A stretch of 64,000 nucleotides of DNA from a virus. The notes beneath the pieces were generated by a model. The model made no database searches and was not told the origin of the DNA. It saw nothing but the letters and a program-made list of their open reading frames with translations. Location: positions 1-64,000 of the IMG/VR virus record IMGVR_UViG_3300034272_001354; one strand, 5' to 3'. Of the stretch, positions 18,272 through 27,342 are shown one piece after another; position 1 is the first letter of the stretch; each line of letters opens with the position of its first letter. The translations under genes were made by a program, and so were the position numbers.

Positions 18272-19780
18272 ATGATAACAATAATATATTCAACACATAA
18301 AGATGAACAATTTAATAACAAATTTAAACAACATTTGTTACAAACTGTTGGTCTAAAAGATGTTCAAATTTTGGAATATAAAAACAATAATGAATTTAGT
18401 TTGAGTGAGATTTATAATAAAGGTATATCTCATTCAAATTTTGATATTGTGGTTTGTTGCCATAATGATATAAAATTAGAAAATGGGTGGGGTAAAAAAC
18501 TTTTAAAAGATTACTCTGATAATCCTGAATATAGTATTATTGGAAAAGCAGGTACATCATATTTTCCTGAATCAGGGGTGTTTTGGGAAAAAATGCAACA
18601 AACTATGGTGGGACAAGTTTACCATCAACCTGATAAAGATAAGTGGTTAAGTAAATATTCCCCAAAATTACCAATAATTGTTCCCGTAGTTTCAATAGAC
18701 GGTTTATTTTTATCATTTAATAAGACAAAAATAAAACATACGTTTGATGAAAGTATTGGTAGATTTCACTTTTATGACCATTTATTTTGTTTACCAAATT
18801 ATTTAGACGGAGTTAAGATTGGTGTCACATCATCTTTTGAAATTATTCATCAATCAATCGGAAGACCAAATCAGGAGTTTTACGAAACCAAAGAAAAATT
18901 TGTGGAGAAATGGAAACACGTTTTACCATTAGATTTAAAACCTGAAAAAATTTACATTCCGGAAATAAAAGAAAAACCAATTAAAAATATTGGTAAAGTA
19001 GCCGTTATCATCCCAACCAAAGGAAATATTGAAATGTTGAAAGAATGTGTTGATTCATTTTACATTCATTGTAACTCTGAATTATTTGACATTTTCATTG
19101 CTGATACCGGTTCAACAGATGACGAAAAAGAAACATTAAAAAGTAATATAAAAGATTATAATAACATAAAATTAATTGAATATGATTATTATAATTTTGC
19201 AAAAATTAATAATGATGTTGTTAAAAATCACGTAACTGATGAATACGAATTTTTATTATTCTGTAATAATGATATTAAATTATTGAATAATGTAATTTAT
19301 GGAATGTTAAACATTTTTAAAACAACACCTAAAGTTGGTACGATTGGATGTAGATTACATTTTGAAGACAATACCATCCAACATGACGGTGTCATTTGTT
19401 TATTTGATAGTAAACAAAATTTATTAATATCTCATCACGGATTAAATAGTTATTACAATTTTTCAAATAATAACAGAAAAATATTAGGTTCTACGGCAGC
19501 ATTACTTATCATTAAAAAAGAGGTATTTATTAAATGTGGTTATTTTAATGAAAATTACACCACTTGTTTTGAAGATGTTGAATTGAATTTAAAGTGTTTA
19601 ATGTTGGGTTTAGATAACTATTGTAATAGTAATTTAGTTTCTTATCATTATGAAAGTCAAACAAGAAATAACGATGATGAAAAATCTAAAAAACAATTTA
19701 ATGATTATAACAATATATTAAAACCATTTGTTATTAACAATTATGATAAGTTAAAAACTCATATACAAATAATAAAATAA
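18272..19780 (+). CDS. Two-domain GT2 glycosyltransferase
   Basis: 502 aa with two GT-A-like halves. The first (MITIIYSTHKDEQF, then IVVCCHNDIKLENGWG) resembles a rhamnosyltransferase-type N-terminal domain. The second (VAVIIPTKGNIEMLKECVDSF, ADTGSTDDEK, LLFCNNDIKLL) is a classical GT2 with a C-terminal ED motif (CFEDVELNLKCLMLG). Dual-domain enzymes of this type build polysaccharide or O-glycan chains, sometimes adding two sugars in turn. Confidence 0.85.
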   Translation: MITIIYSTHKDEQFNNKFKQHLLQTVGLKDVQILEYKNNNEFSLSEIYNKGISHSNFDIVVCCHNDIKLENGWGKKLLKDYSDNPEYSIIGKAGTSYFPESGVFWEKMQQTMVGQVYHQPDKDKWLSKYSPKLPIIVPVVSIDGLFLSFNKTKIKHTFDESIGRFHFYDHLFCLPNYLDGVKIGVTSSFEIIHQSIGRPNQEFYETKEKFVEKWKHVLPLDLKPEKIYIPEIKEKPIKNIGKVAVIIPTKGNIEMLKECVDSFYIHCNSELFDIFIADTGSTDDEKETLKSNIKDYNNIKLIEYDYYNFAKINNDVVKNHVTDEYEFLLFCNNDIKLLNNVIYGMLNIFKTTPKVGTIGCRLHFEDNTIQHDGVICLFDSKQNLLISHHGLNSYYNFSNNNRKILGSTAALLIIKKEVFIKCGYFNENYTTCFEDVELNLKCLMLGLDNYCNSNLVSYHYESQTRNNDDEKSKKQFNDYNNILKPFVINNYDKLKTHIQIIK

Positions 19781-19801
19781 ACAAAAAAAAAATAATTAAA
19801 A

Positions 19802-20950
19802 ATGAAAAGAGAAACAATACAACTGTTCAAAGTTTTTATGTCTGAAAACGCAGCACCTGAAGTTGCCAAAGTATTAAACAGTGGATATATTGGTCAAGGT
19901 GAAAAGGTTGAACAATTTGAATCTAAATTACAAGATTTCTTTATGAAAGATTACATTGTAACATTAAACTCCGGTACTAGCGGACTTCATTTAGCTTTAG
20001 ATTTATTAAAAAAATCTTCAGGTAAATGGCCAGGATTAGAAGATGGTGATGAGGTATTAGCAACATCATTAACGTGTACAGCGTCAAATTTTCCAATTTT
20101 AGCAAACAATTTAAATATTAAATGGGTAGATGTTGACCCAACAACATTAAATATGGATTTAGATGACTTGTCAAGAAAAATAAGTCCAAAAACCAAAGCC
20201 ATTATGTTAGTACACTGGGGTGGTTATCCAAATGATTTAGATAGAATTAAAGAAATTCAAAATAAATGTTTTGAGTTATATGGGTTTAAACCGGCGGTTA
20301 TTGAAGATGGTGCTCACTCATTTGGTTCTAAATATAAAGGCAAATATATTGGTAACCATGGTAATATGACTATGTATAGTTTACAAGCTATTAAACATAT
20401 CACATCCATTGATGGTGGTTTATTATTATTACCTCACCAAGAATTATATGATAGAGCGAAATTATTAAGATGGTACGGTATCGACAGAAATTCAAACAGA
20501 AAAGATTTTAGATGTGAGGCGGATATTCAAGAGTGGGGTTTTAAATTTCATATGAATGATGTTTGTGCAACAGTTGGTATGGAAAATTTAAAACACGCAG
20601 AGGAAATTGTTGGTAGACATCAATCTAACGCAAAATTTTATGATGAAAATCTACAAAATATTCCGGGATTAACAACATTAACTAGACATGAGGGTCATGA
20701 ATCAGCATTTTGGATTTATAGTATGTTAGTTGAAAATAGAGACGGTTTTTATAAACACATGAAAGATTGTGGTATTGTAGTTTCTCAAGTTCACGAAAGA
20801 AATGATAAACACACTTGTGTTTCTGATTATAAATCATCATTACCTACTTTAGATAGAATTATTGGGAAAGTTGTTTCAATACCTGTTGGATGGTGGGTTA
20901 CAGATGAAGATAGACAATACATTGTTGATTGTATTAAAAAAGGTTGGTAA
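19802..20950 (+). CDS. DegT/DnrJ/EryC1-family sugar aminotransferase
   Basis: 382 aa, normal length. The fold type I PLP signature is clear: LNSGTSGLHLALDLL (phosphate cup), EDGAHSFGSKYKGK (Asp/His near the pyridine ring) and SLQAIKHITSIDGG with the Schiff-base Lys. It converts NDP-4-keto or 3-keto sugars to amino sugars. With the GNAT acetyltransferase at 22605 it could make an N-acetylated amino-dideoxy sugar. No NDP-sugar dehydratase is visible in the window, so the keto substrate would come from the host or elsewhere in the genome. Confidence 0.9.
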   Translation: MKRETIQLFKVFMSENAAPEVAKVLNSGYIGQGEKVEQFESKLQDFFMKDYIVTLNSGTSGLHLALDLLKKSSGKWPGLEDGDEVLATSLTCTASNFPILANNLNIKWVDVDPTTLNMDLDDLSRKISPKTKAIMLVHWGGYPNDLDRIKEIQNKCFELYGFKPAVIEDGAHSFGSKYKGKYIGNHGNMTMYSLQAIKHITSIDGGLLLLPHQELYDRAKLLRWYGIDRNSNRKDFRCEADIQEWGFKFHMNDVCATVGMENLKHAEEIVGRHQSNAKFYDENLQNIPGLTTLTRHEGHESAFWIYSMLVENRDGFYKHMKDCGIVVSQVHERNDKHTCVSDYKSSLPTLDRIIGKVVSIPVGWWVTDEDRQYIVDCIKKGW

Positions 20951-20951
20951 T

Positions 20952-21899
20952 ATGATTAATTCAGAACAAAGAAATCTTTTGAATGAAATGATTTTGGATT
21001 TAAATAACTCCAAAATTTCAGAATATAAACCTAGTAGTGTGTGTTGGGAAAGTTTATCAAACCAATTTGAGATATTTTTCAATGAAATTGGTATTAATAA
21101 TGTTCAAAACCAAATAAGGTATAATAATTTATTTTCTTTTATACATGATATTCCAGGATTGTCATTTCAGTCTGCTGTATGGAGTTACTATAGTTATTTG
21201 AAATTAAAAGATAAGTACAATATATTAACTCTAACAACCGCTTTACCATCAGGTAATTCTAATTTAGATTATAACCCATCTGAAAAAATAGATGGTAGAC
21301 CTAAAGATAGAGAAAATAAATTAATTAATTGGGATTATTTAATTTCTTTAGATACGATTATGACTATCTTGGAATGTAATCCTGATTTATTAAACAAACC
21401 TGTAACTATTTGTGAAGTAGGTGCTGGATGGGGTCGAGTAGGTTATTATTTAACACAAATTAATAATAAAATATCTTATAACATATTTGATATCCCGCAC
21501 ACTTTATTAATATCGTCTGATTATTTGTATAATAATGTTAAACACATTAAAGTATTTAAGTATTTAGAAACTAAACAAAATAATTTTACAACCAAAAAAT
21601 TACTGTTAAAAAATCCGGGTATAAATTTTTATACACCAAATAAGTTAGAAGATTTTGAAGATAAGTGTTTTGATTTATTTATTAACATAGCGTCATTTCA
21701 AGAAATGAATATTGAACAAGTGACAAATTATTATAAAAAAATTAATCAGTTGTCAGATAATTTTTATAATCAACAAAGATATAAAGATTTAGATATGGAA
21801 TATAATAAATATCCATTGTACGATAACTGGAAAAAGGTGTTTGATAAAGACATAAACTTTCACCCATTATGGTTTGAGCAATATTTTAAAATAAGTTAA
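20952..21899 (+). CDS. Putative sugar O-methyltransferase
   Basis: 315 aa from the ATG at 20952, 1 bp after the aminotransferase stop; a longer frame begins inside the aminotransferase. ICEVGAGWGRVGYYLTQ is the SAM-binding motif I, followed by YNIFDIPHTLLISSDYL. A paired acidic/aromatic segment (LFINIASFQEM) comes later. The pattern matches the putative sugar O-methyltransferase group, which caps glycan residues. Confidence 0.75.
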   Translation: MINSEQRNLLNEMILDLNNSKISEYKPSSVCWESLSNQFEIFFNEIGINNVQNQIRYNNLFSFIHDIPGLSFQSAVWSYYSYLKLKDKYNILTLTTALPSGNSNLDYNPSEKIDGRPKDRENKLINWDYLISLDTIMTILECNPDLLNKPVTICEVGAGWGRVGYYLTQINNKISYNIFDIPHTLLISSDYLYNNVKHIKVFKYLETKQNNFTTKKLLLKNPGINFYTPNKLEDFEDKCFDLFINIASFQEMNIEQVTNYYKKINQLSDNFYNQQRYKDLDMEYNKYPLYDNWKKVFDKDINFHPLWFEQYFKIS

Positions 21900-21903
21900 A
21901 AAA

Positions 21904-22605
21904 ATGTTTGATTACATTGTTTGTTTTTATTTTGGAGAAAGAAGAGTTAGAACAACCAATTCATTATTATTATCTGATAGATATTTTTTTGTTAAAAAAC
22001 ATTTAGATTTTATAAAAAATAATGAAACAGTTTTAAACGACATTAATAACGTAATTTTAGTTATTAATAATTCAAATGATGACGATTTAAAATCCGTTAC
22101 AAATATTAAAAATGAATATCCCTTCTCAGATAAAATTATTATCATAGGAAGGGATAATTCAAATTATTCTTATGGTGGGTGGAATGAATCATTAATTCAT
22201 CAAATAAATTTAAATACCCCATCGTTACACGCATTTCTTTGTGAAGATGATTACATACCTTGTAATGATAATTTTCATAAAAAATTTATAGAATTTTTTA
22301 ATTCCGATGTTATATATGTTTGTCAATTATTTATGAATAATCATGCGGCAATTTCAAATGGTTTCATAACTTATAACATAATAAAAGATTATTATAATAA
22401 TACCAAAGAATTATTTGTGCTCACTAATAGTTATGATTATAGAAGTGCCGAAATTAACCAAGTTAACTTTTTAAATAATTTTAAAAATTTAAAGTGTGTT
22501 GACATCAGTGAAAAATATTGTTCAAAATTTTTAGATTTCAATAATAGTATTGTTGTTTATGGGAATAAAACCGGTGAAGAATTAATAAAACCAATTTTAG
22601 AATAA
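21904..22605 (+). CDS. Probable GT-A-type glycosyltransferase
   Basis: 233 aa. The order IVCFYFGERRV, VILVINNSNDDD, SYGGWNESLIHQ, HAFLCEDDYIPC follows small GT-A transferases, with EDDYIP in the DxD position. Identity is low, so the assignment rests on motif order and on the flanking sugar genes. It overlaps the acetyltransferase start by one base. Confidence 0.6.
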   Translation: MFDYIVCFYFGERRVRTTNSLLLSDRYFFVKKHLDFIKNNETVLNDINNVILVINNSNDDDLKSVTNIKNEYPFSDKIIIIGRDNSNYSYGGWNESLIHQINLNTPSLHAFLCEDDYIPCNDNFHKKFIEFFNSDVIYVCQLFMNNHAAISNGFITYNIIKDYYNNTKELFVLTNSYDYRSAEINQVNFLNNFKNLKCVDISEKYCSKFLDFNNSIVVYGNKTGEELIKPILE

Positions 22606-23087
22606 TGATAAAATTTAAAAAATTAGAAGAAGACGACTTACAATTCTTAAACGATGTAAGAAACGAATATTGCGAAGAATTTTTACATGATAGTAGACAA
22701 TTCACATTAGAAGAAACCAAACAATGGTTCCATAAATATAATCCGGACTTTTACATTATTACGTTAGACGATGAAAGAATTGGGTATTTTAGACTATCCA
22801 ACTATTCTGATGTGAATAAAAATATTTACATTGGTGCCGACATTTCACCAAAATTTAAAGGTAAAGGTTTGGGTAAATTATCTTATGAAAAATTTATACC
22901 TTTTTTGTTTGAAACCTATAATTTGAATAAAATAAGTTTAGAAGTATTGTCTAATAACATAATTGCTTTAAATTTATATAATAAACTTGGGTTTGTAACC
23001 GAAGGTGTTAAACGTCAAGAAGTTTATAAAAATAATCAATGGGTTGATTCCATTATTATGTCAATATTAAAAAATGAATATGAATAA
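22605..23087 (+). CDS. GNAT N-acetyltransferase (PseH-like)
   Basis: 160 aa. A complete GNAT fold is visible: N-terminal LEEDDLQFLNDVRNEY, IGADISPKFKGKGLGKLSYE with the acetyl-CoA pyrophosphate loop (KGKGLGK), and LNLYNKLGFVTEGVKRQEVY. This is the layout of PseH-type enzymes that acetylate a UDP-4-amino sugar. The DegT aminotransferase nearby supports an amino-sugar substrate. It overlaps the next gene by a few codons. Confidence 0.85.
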   Translation: MIKFKKLEEDDLQFLNDVRNEYCEEFLHDSRQFTLEETKQWFHKYNPDFYIITLDDERIGYFRLSNYSDVNKNIYIGADISPKFKGKGLGKLSYEKFIPFLFETYNLNKISLEVLSNNIIALNLYNKLGFVTEGVKRQEVYKNNQWVDSIIMSILKNEYE

Positions 23088-23811
23088 TTTAAAATTTGAA
23101 CTTATTATAGCTTACTATAAAAGACCTAAAATTGTTTTAAATGCTTTAGAATCTATATTAAAATCCACATATGACAATTGGCATCTAACATTTGTTGATG
23201 ATTCCGGTGACGATTCTTTTAAAGAGACCTTTTTAAATTATGGTTTTGATTCTTCTAAAATAACATATTCCCCAATATTAATGTCTGATGACGAAAAAAA
23301 TAATATAGGAGGTTCAATATTTGGTAAGTACGTTAACGACGCTATCCAAAATACCGATGCCGATATTATTATATTAATATGTGATGATGACGCAATATTT
23401 CCTGATTATATGGAAAATCTTAATAAATTTTATACTAAAAATCCTGATAAAATGTGGGGGTATTGTCATGTTGAATTTTATAACCCTGAAATTGAACATT
23501 ATACCCAATCAACCAAAACTAACGGAGACTCATCTTTAGGATTTTCAGATTTAAATGCTTTAACAATCCCAATAATGCCAGTTAATAAAATTGATAGTTC
23601 TCAAATTTCTTTTAGAAAAACCGCATTTACTGATGGTAATGTTTGGTATCCACATCCGTATACCGTAAGTTTAGATGCCCACGTTTTTCGTAATATGTTT
23701 AAGGTTTGGGGATTATGTGAGTTCACAAATTGTTATGGACAATATAAAGGTTGGTTCGCAAATCAATTAGGGGTTAGAGTTAGAAAAAAAATAGGTACAT
23801 TTATAAAATAA
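23080..23811 (+). CDS. GT2 glycosyltransferase, tandem copy 1
   Basis: 243 aa if started at 23080, which gives the same length and N-terminus (MNNLKFELIIAYYKRP) as copy 2; an in-frame ATG 6 bp earlier is less likely. LTFVDDSGDDSF and IILICDDDAIFPDY are the GT2 nucleotide and DxD motifs. A C-terminal CYGQYKGWFANQLGVR is shared with copy 2. The two copies diverge mainly between residues 140 and 200, the likely acceptor-binding region. Confidence 0.85.
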   Translation: MNNLKFELIIAYYKRPKIVLNALESILKSTYDNWHLTFVDDSGDDSFKETFLNYGFDSSKITYSPILMSDDEKNNIGGSIFGKYVNDAIQNTDADIIILICDDDAIFPDYMENLNKFYTKNPDKMWGYCHVEFYNPEIEHYTQSTKTNGDSSLGFSDLNALTIPIMPVNKIDSSQISFRKTAFTDGNVWYPHPYTVSLDAHVFRNMFKVWGLCEFTNCYGQYKGWFANQLGVRVRKKIGTFIK

Positions 23812-23823
23812 TAAAAAATAAAT

Positions 23824-24555
23824 ATGAATAATTTAAAATTTGAACTAATAATCGCTTATTATAAAAGACCCAAAATTGTCTTAAACGCGTTAGAATCTAT
23901 ATTAAAATCTACATATGATAATTGGCATTTAACATTCGTTGATGATTCCGGTGACGATTCTTTTAAAGAAACTTTTATAAACTACGGGTTTACACCTTCT
24001 AAAATAACATACTCACCAATATTAATGTCAGATGATGAGAAAATTAAAATAGGTGGGTCAATATTTGGAAAGTACGTTAACGACGCAATACAAACCACAG
24101 ATGCTGATATCATTATACTAATATGTGATGACGACGCATTGTTTCCGGATTGTATGGAAAACCTTAATAAATTTTATACCGAAAACCCTGATAAAATGTG
24201 GGGGTATTCTCATGTTAAATTCTTCAATCCCGAAAAACAACATTATTCAGAATCAACCGATGTACCAAGCGATAGAACATTTAACACATCAAATTTAAAT
24301 GATTACACATCACCAATTCAACCATCGTGTAGAGTTGATAGTTCTCAAGTATCTTTTAGAAAAAACGCTTTTACACAAACAAATTTATGGTACCCTTATC
24401 CACATACAAAAGATTTAGATAGAAATGTTTTTGAAAAATTATATAAAAAAATAGGACTATGTCATTTTACTAACTGCTACGGACAATATAAAGGTTGGTT
24501 TGCAAATCAATTAGGTGTTAGAGCACGAACAGGTAAAGGAGATTTTATTAACTAA
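23824..24555 (+). CDS. GT2 glycosyltransferase, tandem copy 2
   Basis: 243 aa, a close paralogue of the preceding gene (near-identical first 115 residues). The DxD region is IILICDDDALFPDC. The acceptor-side segment differs (HYSESTDVPSDRTF against HYTQSTKTNGDSSL). This looks like a tandem duplication with specificity drift, probably adding similar sugars to different positions. Confidence 0.85.
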   Translation: MNNLKFELIIAYYKRPKIVLNALESILKSTYDNWHLTFVDDSGDDSFKETFINYGFTPSKITYSPILMSDDEKIKIGGSIFGKYVNDAIQTTDADIIILICDDDALFPDCMENLNKFYTENPDKMWGYSHVKFFNPEKQHYSESTDVPSDRTFNTSNLNDYTSPIQPSCRVDSSQVSFRKNAFTQTNLWYPYPHTKDLDRNVFEKLYKKIGLCHFTNCYGQYKGWFANQLGVRARTGKGDFIN

Positions 24556-24573
24556 ACAACTAAAATAATTTAA

Positions 24574-25320
24574 ATGGCTACATACAGCAAATCAAAGAAC
24601 GCTAAACCTACCCCTACTCCGGAAACTACAAGTAAACCGGTTAATAAGAAAGAATTAATTAACCAAATTATTAAAAGAAAAACTAAAGAAAAGTTTTTAA
24701 CCAACAATCAAAAAAAATATTATGATACTTTAATTGACAGTGAAATCACTGTTTGTTCCGGACCTGCGGGTGTTGGTAAAAGTTATATTACAATGAAAGC
24801 CGCGATTGACTTACTCGCTGACCCTGAAACACCATATGAAAAAATTATTATTGTTAGACCCGCTGTTGAAGCTGAAGAAAAATTAGGTTCACTACCAGGT
24901 AATGTTGAAGAAAAATTAGACCCATACATTTTCCCATCATATTATTTATTAAATAAAATTATTGGGAAAGAATCTAGAGAAAAATTAAAAGAAATCGATG
25001 TTATTGAAGTATTTGCCTTGGCATTTATGAGAGGTATGAACATTGATAATTCTATTTTAATTTTTGAAGAGGGTCAAAATGCCACCCCAAGTCAAATGAA
25101 ATTACTTTTAACTAGAATTGGGTTTAACAGTAAATTCTTTATATCCGGTGATGTAGAACAATCAGACAAATATAAAAATAAAACTCATAGTGGTTTATGG
25201 GACGCAATTGAAAAATTTAGAGATAGTGAATATATATCAATTTTTGAATTTAAAGATAAAAAAGATATCGTTAGAAATCCGTTGATTAGTAGAATATTAG
25301 ACAAGTACGAAGAAAACTAA
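24574..25320 (+). CDS. phoH: PhoH-like ATPase
   Basis: 248 aa. Walker A is GPAGVGKS near residue 67; the PhoH signature IIIVRPAVEAEEKLGSLPG follows; Walker B is ILIFEEGQN near residue 150; and SGDVEQSD is the sensor region. PhoH proteins are RNA/DNA-linked ATPases common in large phages. The usual DEAQN is EEGQN here. A Pro/Thr-Lys N-terminal tail precedes the core. It closes the first block of the glycan cluster and is followed by a strong terminator. Confidence 0.9.
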   Translation: MATYSKSKNAKPTPTPETTSKPVNKKELINQIIKRKTKEKFLTNNQKKYYDTLIDSEITVCSGPAGVGKSYITMKAAIDLLADPETPYEKIIIVRPAVEAEEKLGSLPGNVEEKLDPYIFPSYYLLNKIIGKESREKLKEIDVIEVFALAFMRGMNIDNSILIFEEGQNATPSQMKLLLTRIGFNSKFFISGDVEQSDKYKNKTHSGLWDAIEKFRDSEYISIFEFKDKKDIVRNPLISRILDKYEEN

Positions 25321-25340
25321 TTTTAATATATTTTATTATA

Positions 25341-25382
25341 AAAGATAGGTAAACACAATTTAGTTTACTTATCTTTTTTTTT
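25341..25382 (+). terminator. Rho-independent terminator after phoH
   Basis: A 14-bp stem (AAAGATAGGTAAAC with GTTTACTTATCTTT, one G-T pair), an 8-base loop and a long T run. It separates phoH from the next unit. Confidence 0.9.
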
Positions 25383-25399
25383 ATATAACTTTTGTTGAT

Positions 25400-26002
25400 A
25401 TGAGAATTGGTATAGAAATTAATGGAGTGTTAAGAGATACTTTAGGAAAAATTGAACAAACTTATCAGAAATTTTTAATCGATAAAACTGATGGTATTGA
25501 AGACGACGAGTCATTTGAATATAAAATGACCTACCCGATAAATAGTTTAACATTAAACGACCATTTTTCATTTCCGGATGATGATGAATTATATTCATTT
25601 TTATATGAAGAATTTGCTATGGAAATTTTTGGTCACGCACAATCCTCAGAATATAATACATTTATTGATTTAAACGAAATTTATATATCTTTAAGAGATA
25701 ATCACGATTTATTAATTGTTTCGGATGAAATAGGAAAATCAAAACCCGCATCATTATTCTTTTTATCAAAATTTGGATGTCAATTAGAAAAAGTAAAATT
25801 TTATAGTAATTCAACAATTAATTCAATGTGGGATGAATTAGATATTTTACTTACATCCAATCCAGCCTTATTATTGGATTATCCGTCAGATAAAATATTA
25901 ATAAAATATGAAACGGATTATAATGAGAATATTACCACAATCCATTCTATAAAATCTATAAAAGAATTGGATGATAAATTAAAACAAATTTTAGAATGTT
26001 AA
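25400..26002 (+). CDS. HAD-like protein with altered motif I
   Basis: 200 aa. The order RIGIEINGVLRDTLG, LLIVSDEIGKSKPASLFFL, LLLDYPSDKILIKYE follows HAD nucleotidase-type proteins, with motif II Ser and motif III Lys. Motif I is EINGVL instead of DxDGVL, so the nucleophilic Asp and the general-acid Asp are both missing. It may be inactive as a phosphatase, or a structural or binding derivative. It overlaps the next gene by 7 bp. Confidence 0.6.
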   Translation: MRIGIEINGVLRDTLGKIEQTYQKFLIDKTDGIEDDESFEYKMTYPINSLTLNDHFSFPDDDELYSFLYEEFAMEIFGHAQSSEYNTFIDLNEIYISLRDNHDLLIVSDEIGKSKPASLFFLSKFGCQLEKVKFYSNSTINSMWDELDILLTSNPALLLDYPSDKILIKYETDYNENITTIHSIKSIKELDDKLKQILEC

Positions 26003-26274
26003 AAGTATTAGGAGAAAACTATTATGTAGATTTGGATAAAATTGACGATTATGTTCAAATAAAAGCAAAAAAAACCGTCACGTCAGGTGACACTGAAGGG
26101 ACTACCATAAGTATAATTAAATACGAAACAATTAAATTAATGTTAGAGATAGTTATGGATGAACCTGAAGAAATTGATGAGCAATTAGGGGCTAAAGGTA
26201 CTAACAACTTATCAATCCCATTTAAACTAGCGTTTAATACTCTATTGTATAAAAAATTAATAAATAAAATATAA
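25996..26274 (+). CDS. Small hypothetical protein
   Basis: 92 aa, not recognised. The N-terminal half is beta-rich (ENYYVDLDKIDDYVQIKAKK) and the C-terminal half helical. It lies between the HAD-like gene (7-bp overlap) and a glycosyltransferase, all in one operon. Confidence 0.6.
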   Translation: MLKVLGENYYVDLDKIDDYVQIKAKKTVTSGDTEGTTISIIKYETIKLMLEIVMDEPEEIDEQLGAKGTNNLSIPFKLAFNTLLYKKLINKI

Positions 26275-26279
26275 TAAAC

Positions 26280-27341
26280 ATGACACAAGAACAAATTACA
26301 AAATTAGAACAGTCGATTCAAAACATGAAAGATAAAAAGTCAAGGATTTATCTTTTAGTTCAAGACACTAAAGGTAATGCAAAAGCTTCAGTCGCTTACA
26401 TATACGAGTTAGGTATGGCATTATTAAAAAATGGATACAACCCAATTATCTTACACGAAACACCTGATTATACTGGAGTTGGTGAATGGTTAGGTGAGGA
26501 TTATATGACATTACCACATAAAACAATTGAAGGCCAAAATTTAGAAATTGCACCTGAAGATTTAATTGTTATCCCTGAATTATACGGGTTTGTGATGAGT
26601 CAAATTTCAAAATTACCTTGTGGTAAAATTGTATTGTCTCAAGCCCATGACCATATCTTGGAAACATTACAACCAGGCCAGACATGGTCACAATTAGGGT
26701 TTTATAAATGTATAACAACTTCTGAAGCTCAAAAAGAATATATCGAGAATATTATGAGAGGTATTTCGATAGATGTTTTAAAACCATTTATTTCTGATAA
26801 ATTTAAACCACATACTTTACCATCAAAACCTATTATTGCAATTCATGCTAGAGAACAAAGAGAAGCCCTTAACATGATTAAAAGTTTTTACATTAAATTT
26901 CCTCAATACAGATGGATAACTTTTAGAGACATGAGAGGACTATCTATTGATGAGTTTGCAAGTGCTATGAAAGATTGTTTCTTATCTGTTTGGATTGATG
27001 AAACAAGCTCTTATGGTACATTCCCATTGGAATCTATGAAATGTAAAATACCTGTAGTTGGTTTAGTACCAAATTTAGTTCCTGAATGGATGAATGAAGA
27101 CAATGGTGTTTGGGTTAACAATAAAATCCAAATGGTTGATTTTGTCGCGGACTTTTTACAAAATTGGTTGGAAGACAGTATTAATGAAAATTTAGAAACT
27201 GAAATTATTAAAACTGCAGAAAATTTAAGTACTAAAGAAGATTTTGAAAAAATTTCATTAAACTTATTTGAAGGATATCTAACTAAAAGATTGGAATCAT
27301 TTGAAGAACAATTAAATAAACTACAAACAATAGAAGAATAA
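26280..27341 (+). CDS. GT-B-fold glycosyltransferase
   Basis: 353 aa. RIYLLVQDTKGNAKASVAYI starts the first Rossmann domain; GKIVLSQAHDHI and the linker into KPIIAIHAREQREALNMI start the second. SSYGTFPLESMKCKIPVVGLVP is the donor-site segment, with E in the position of the GT4 E-x7-E motif. A C-terminal coiled-coil tail follows. Probable sugar transfer within the glycan cluster. Confidence 0.75.
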   Translation: MTQEQITKLEQSIQNMKDKKSRIYLLVQDTKGNAKASVAYIYELGMALLKNGYNPIILHETPDYTGVGEWLGEDYMTLPHKTIEGQNLEIAPEDLIVIPELYGFVMSQISKLPCGKIVLSQAHDHILETLQPGQTWSQLGFYKCITTSEAQKEYIENIMRGISIDVLKPFISDKFKPHTLPSKPIIAIHAREQREALNMIKSFYIKFPQYRWITFRDMRGLSIDEFASAMKDCFLSVWIDETSSYGTFPLESMKCKIPVVGLVPNLVPEWMNEDNGVWVNNKIQMVDFVADFLQNWLEDSINENLETEIIKTAENLSTKEDFEKISLNLFEGYLTKRLESFEEQLNKLQTIEE

Positions 27342-27342
27342 T

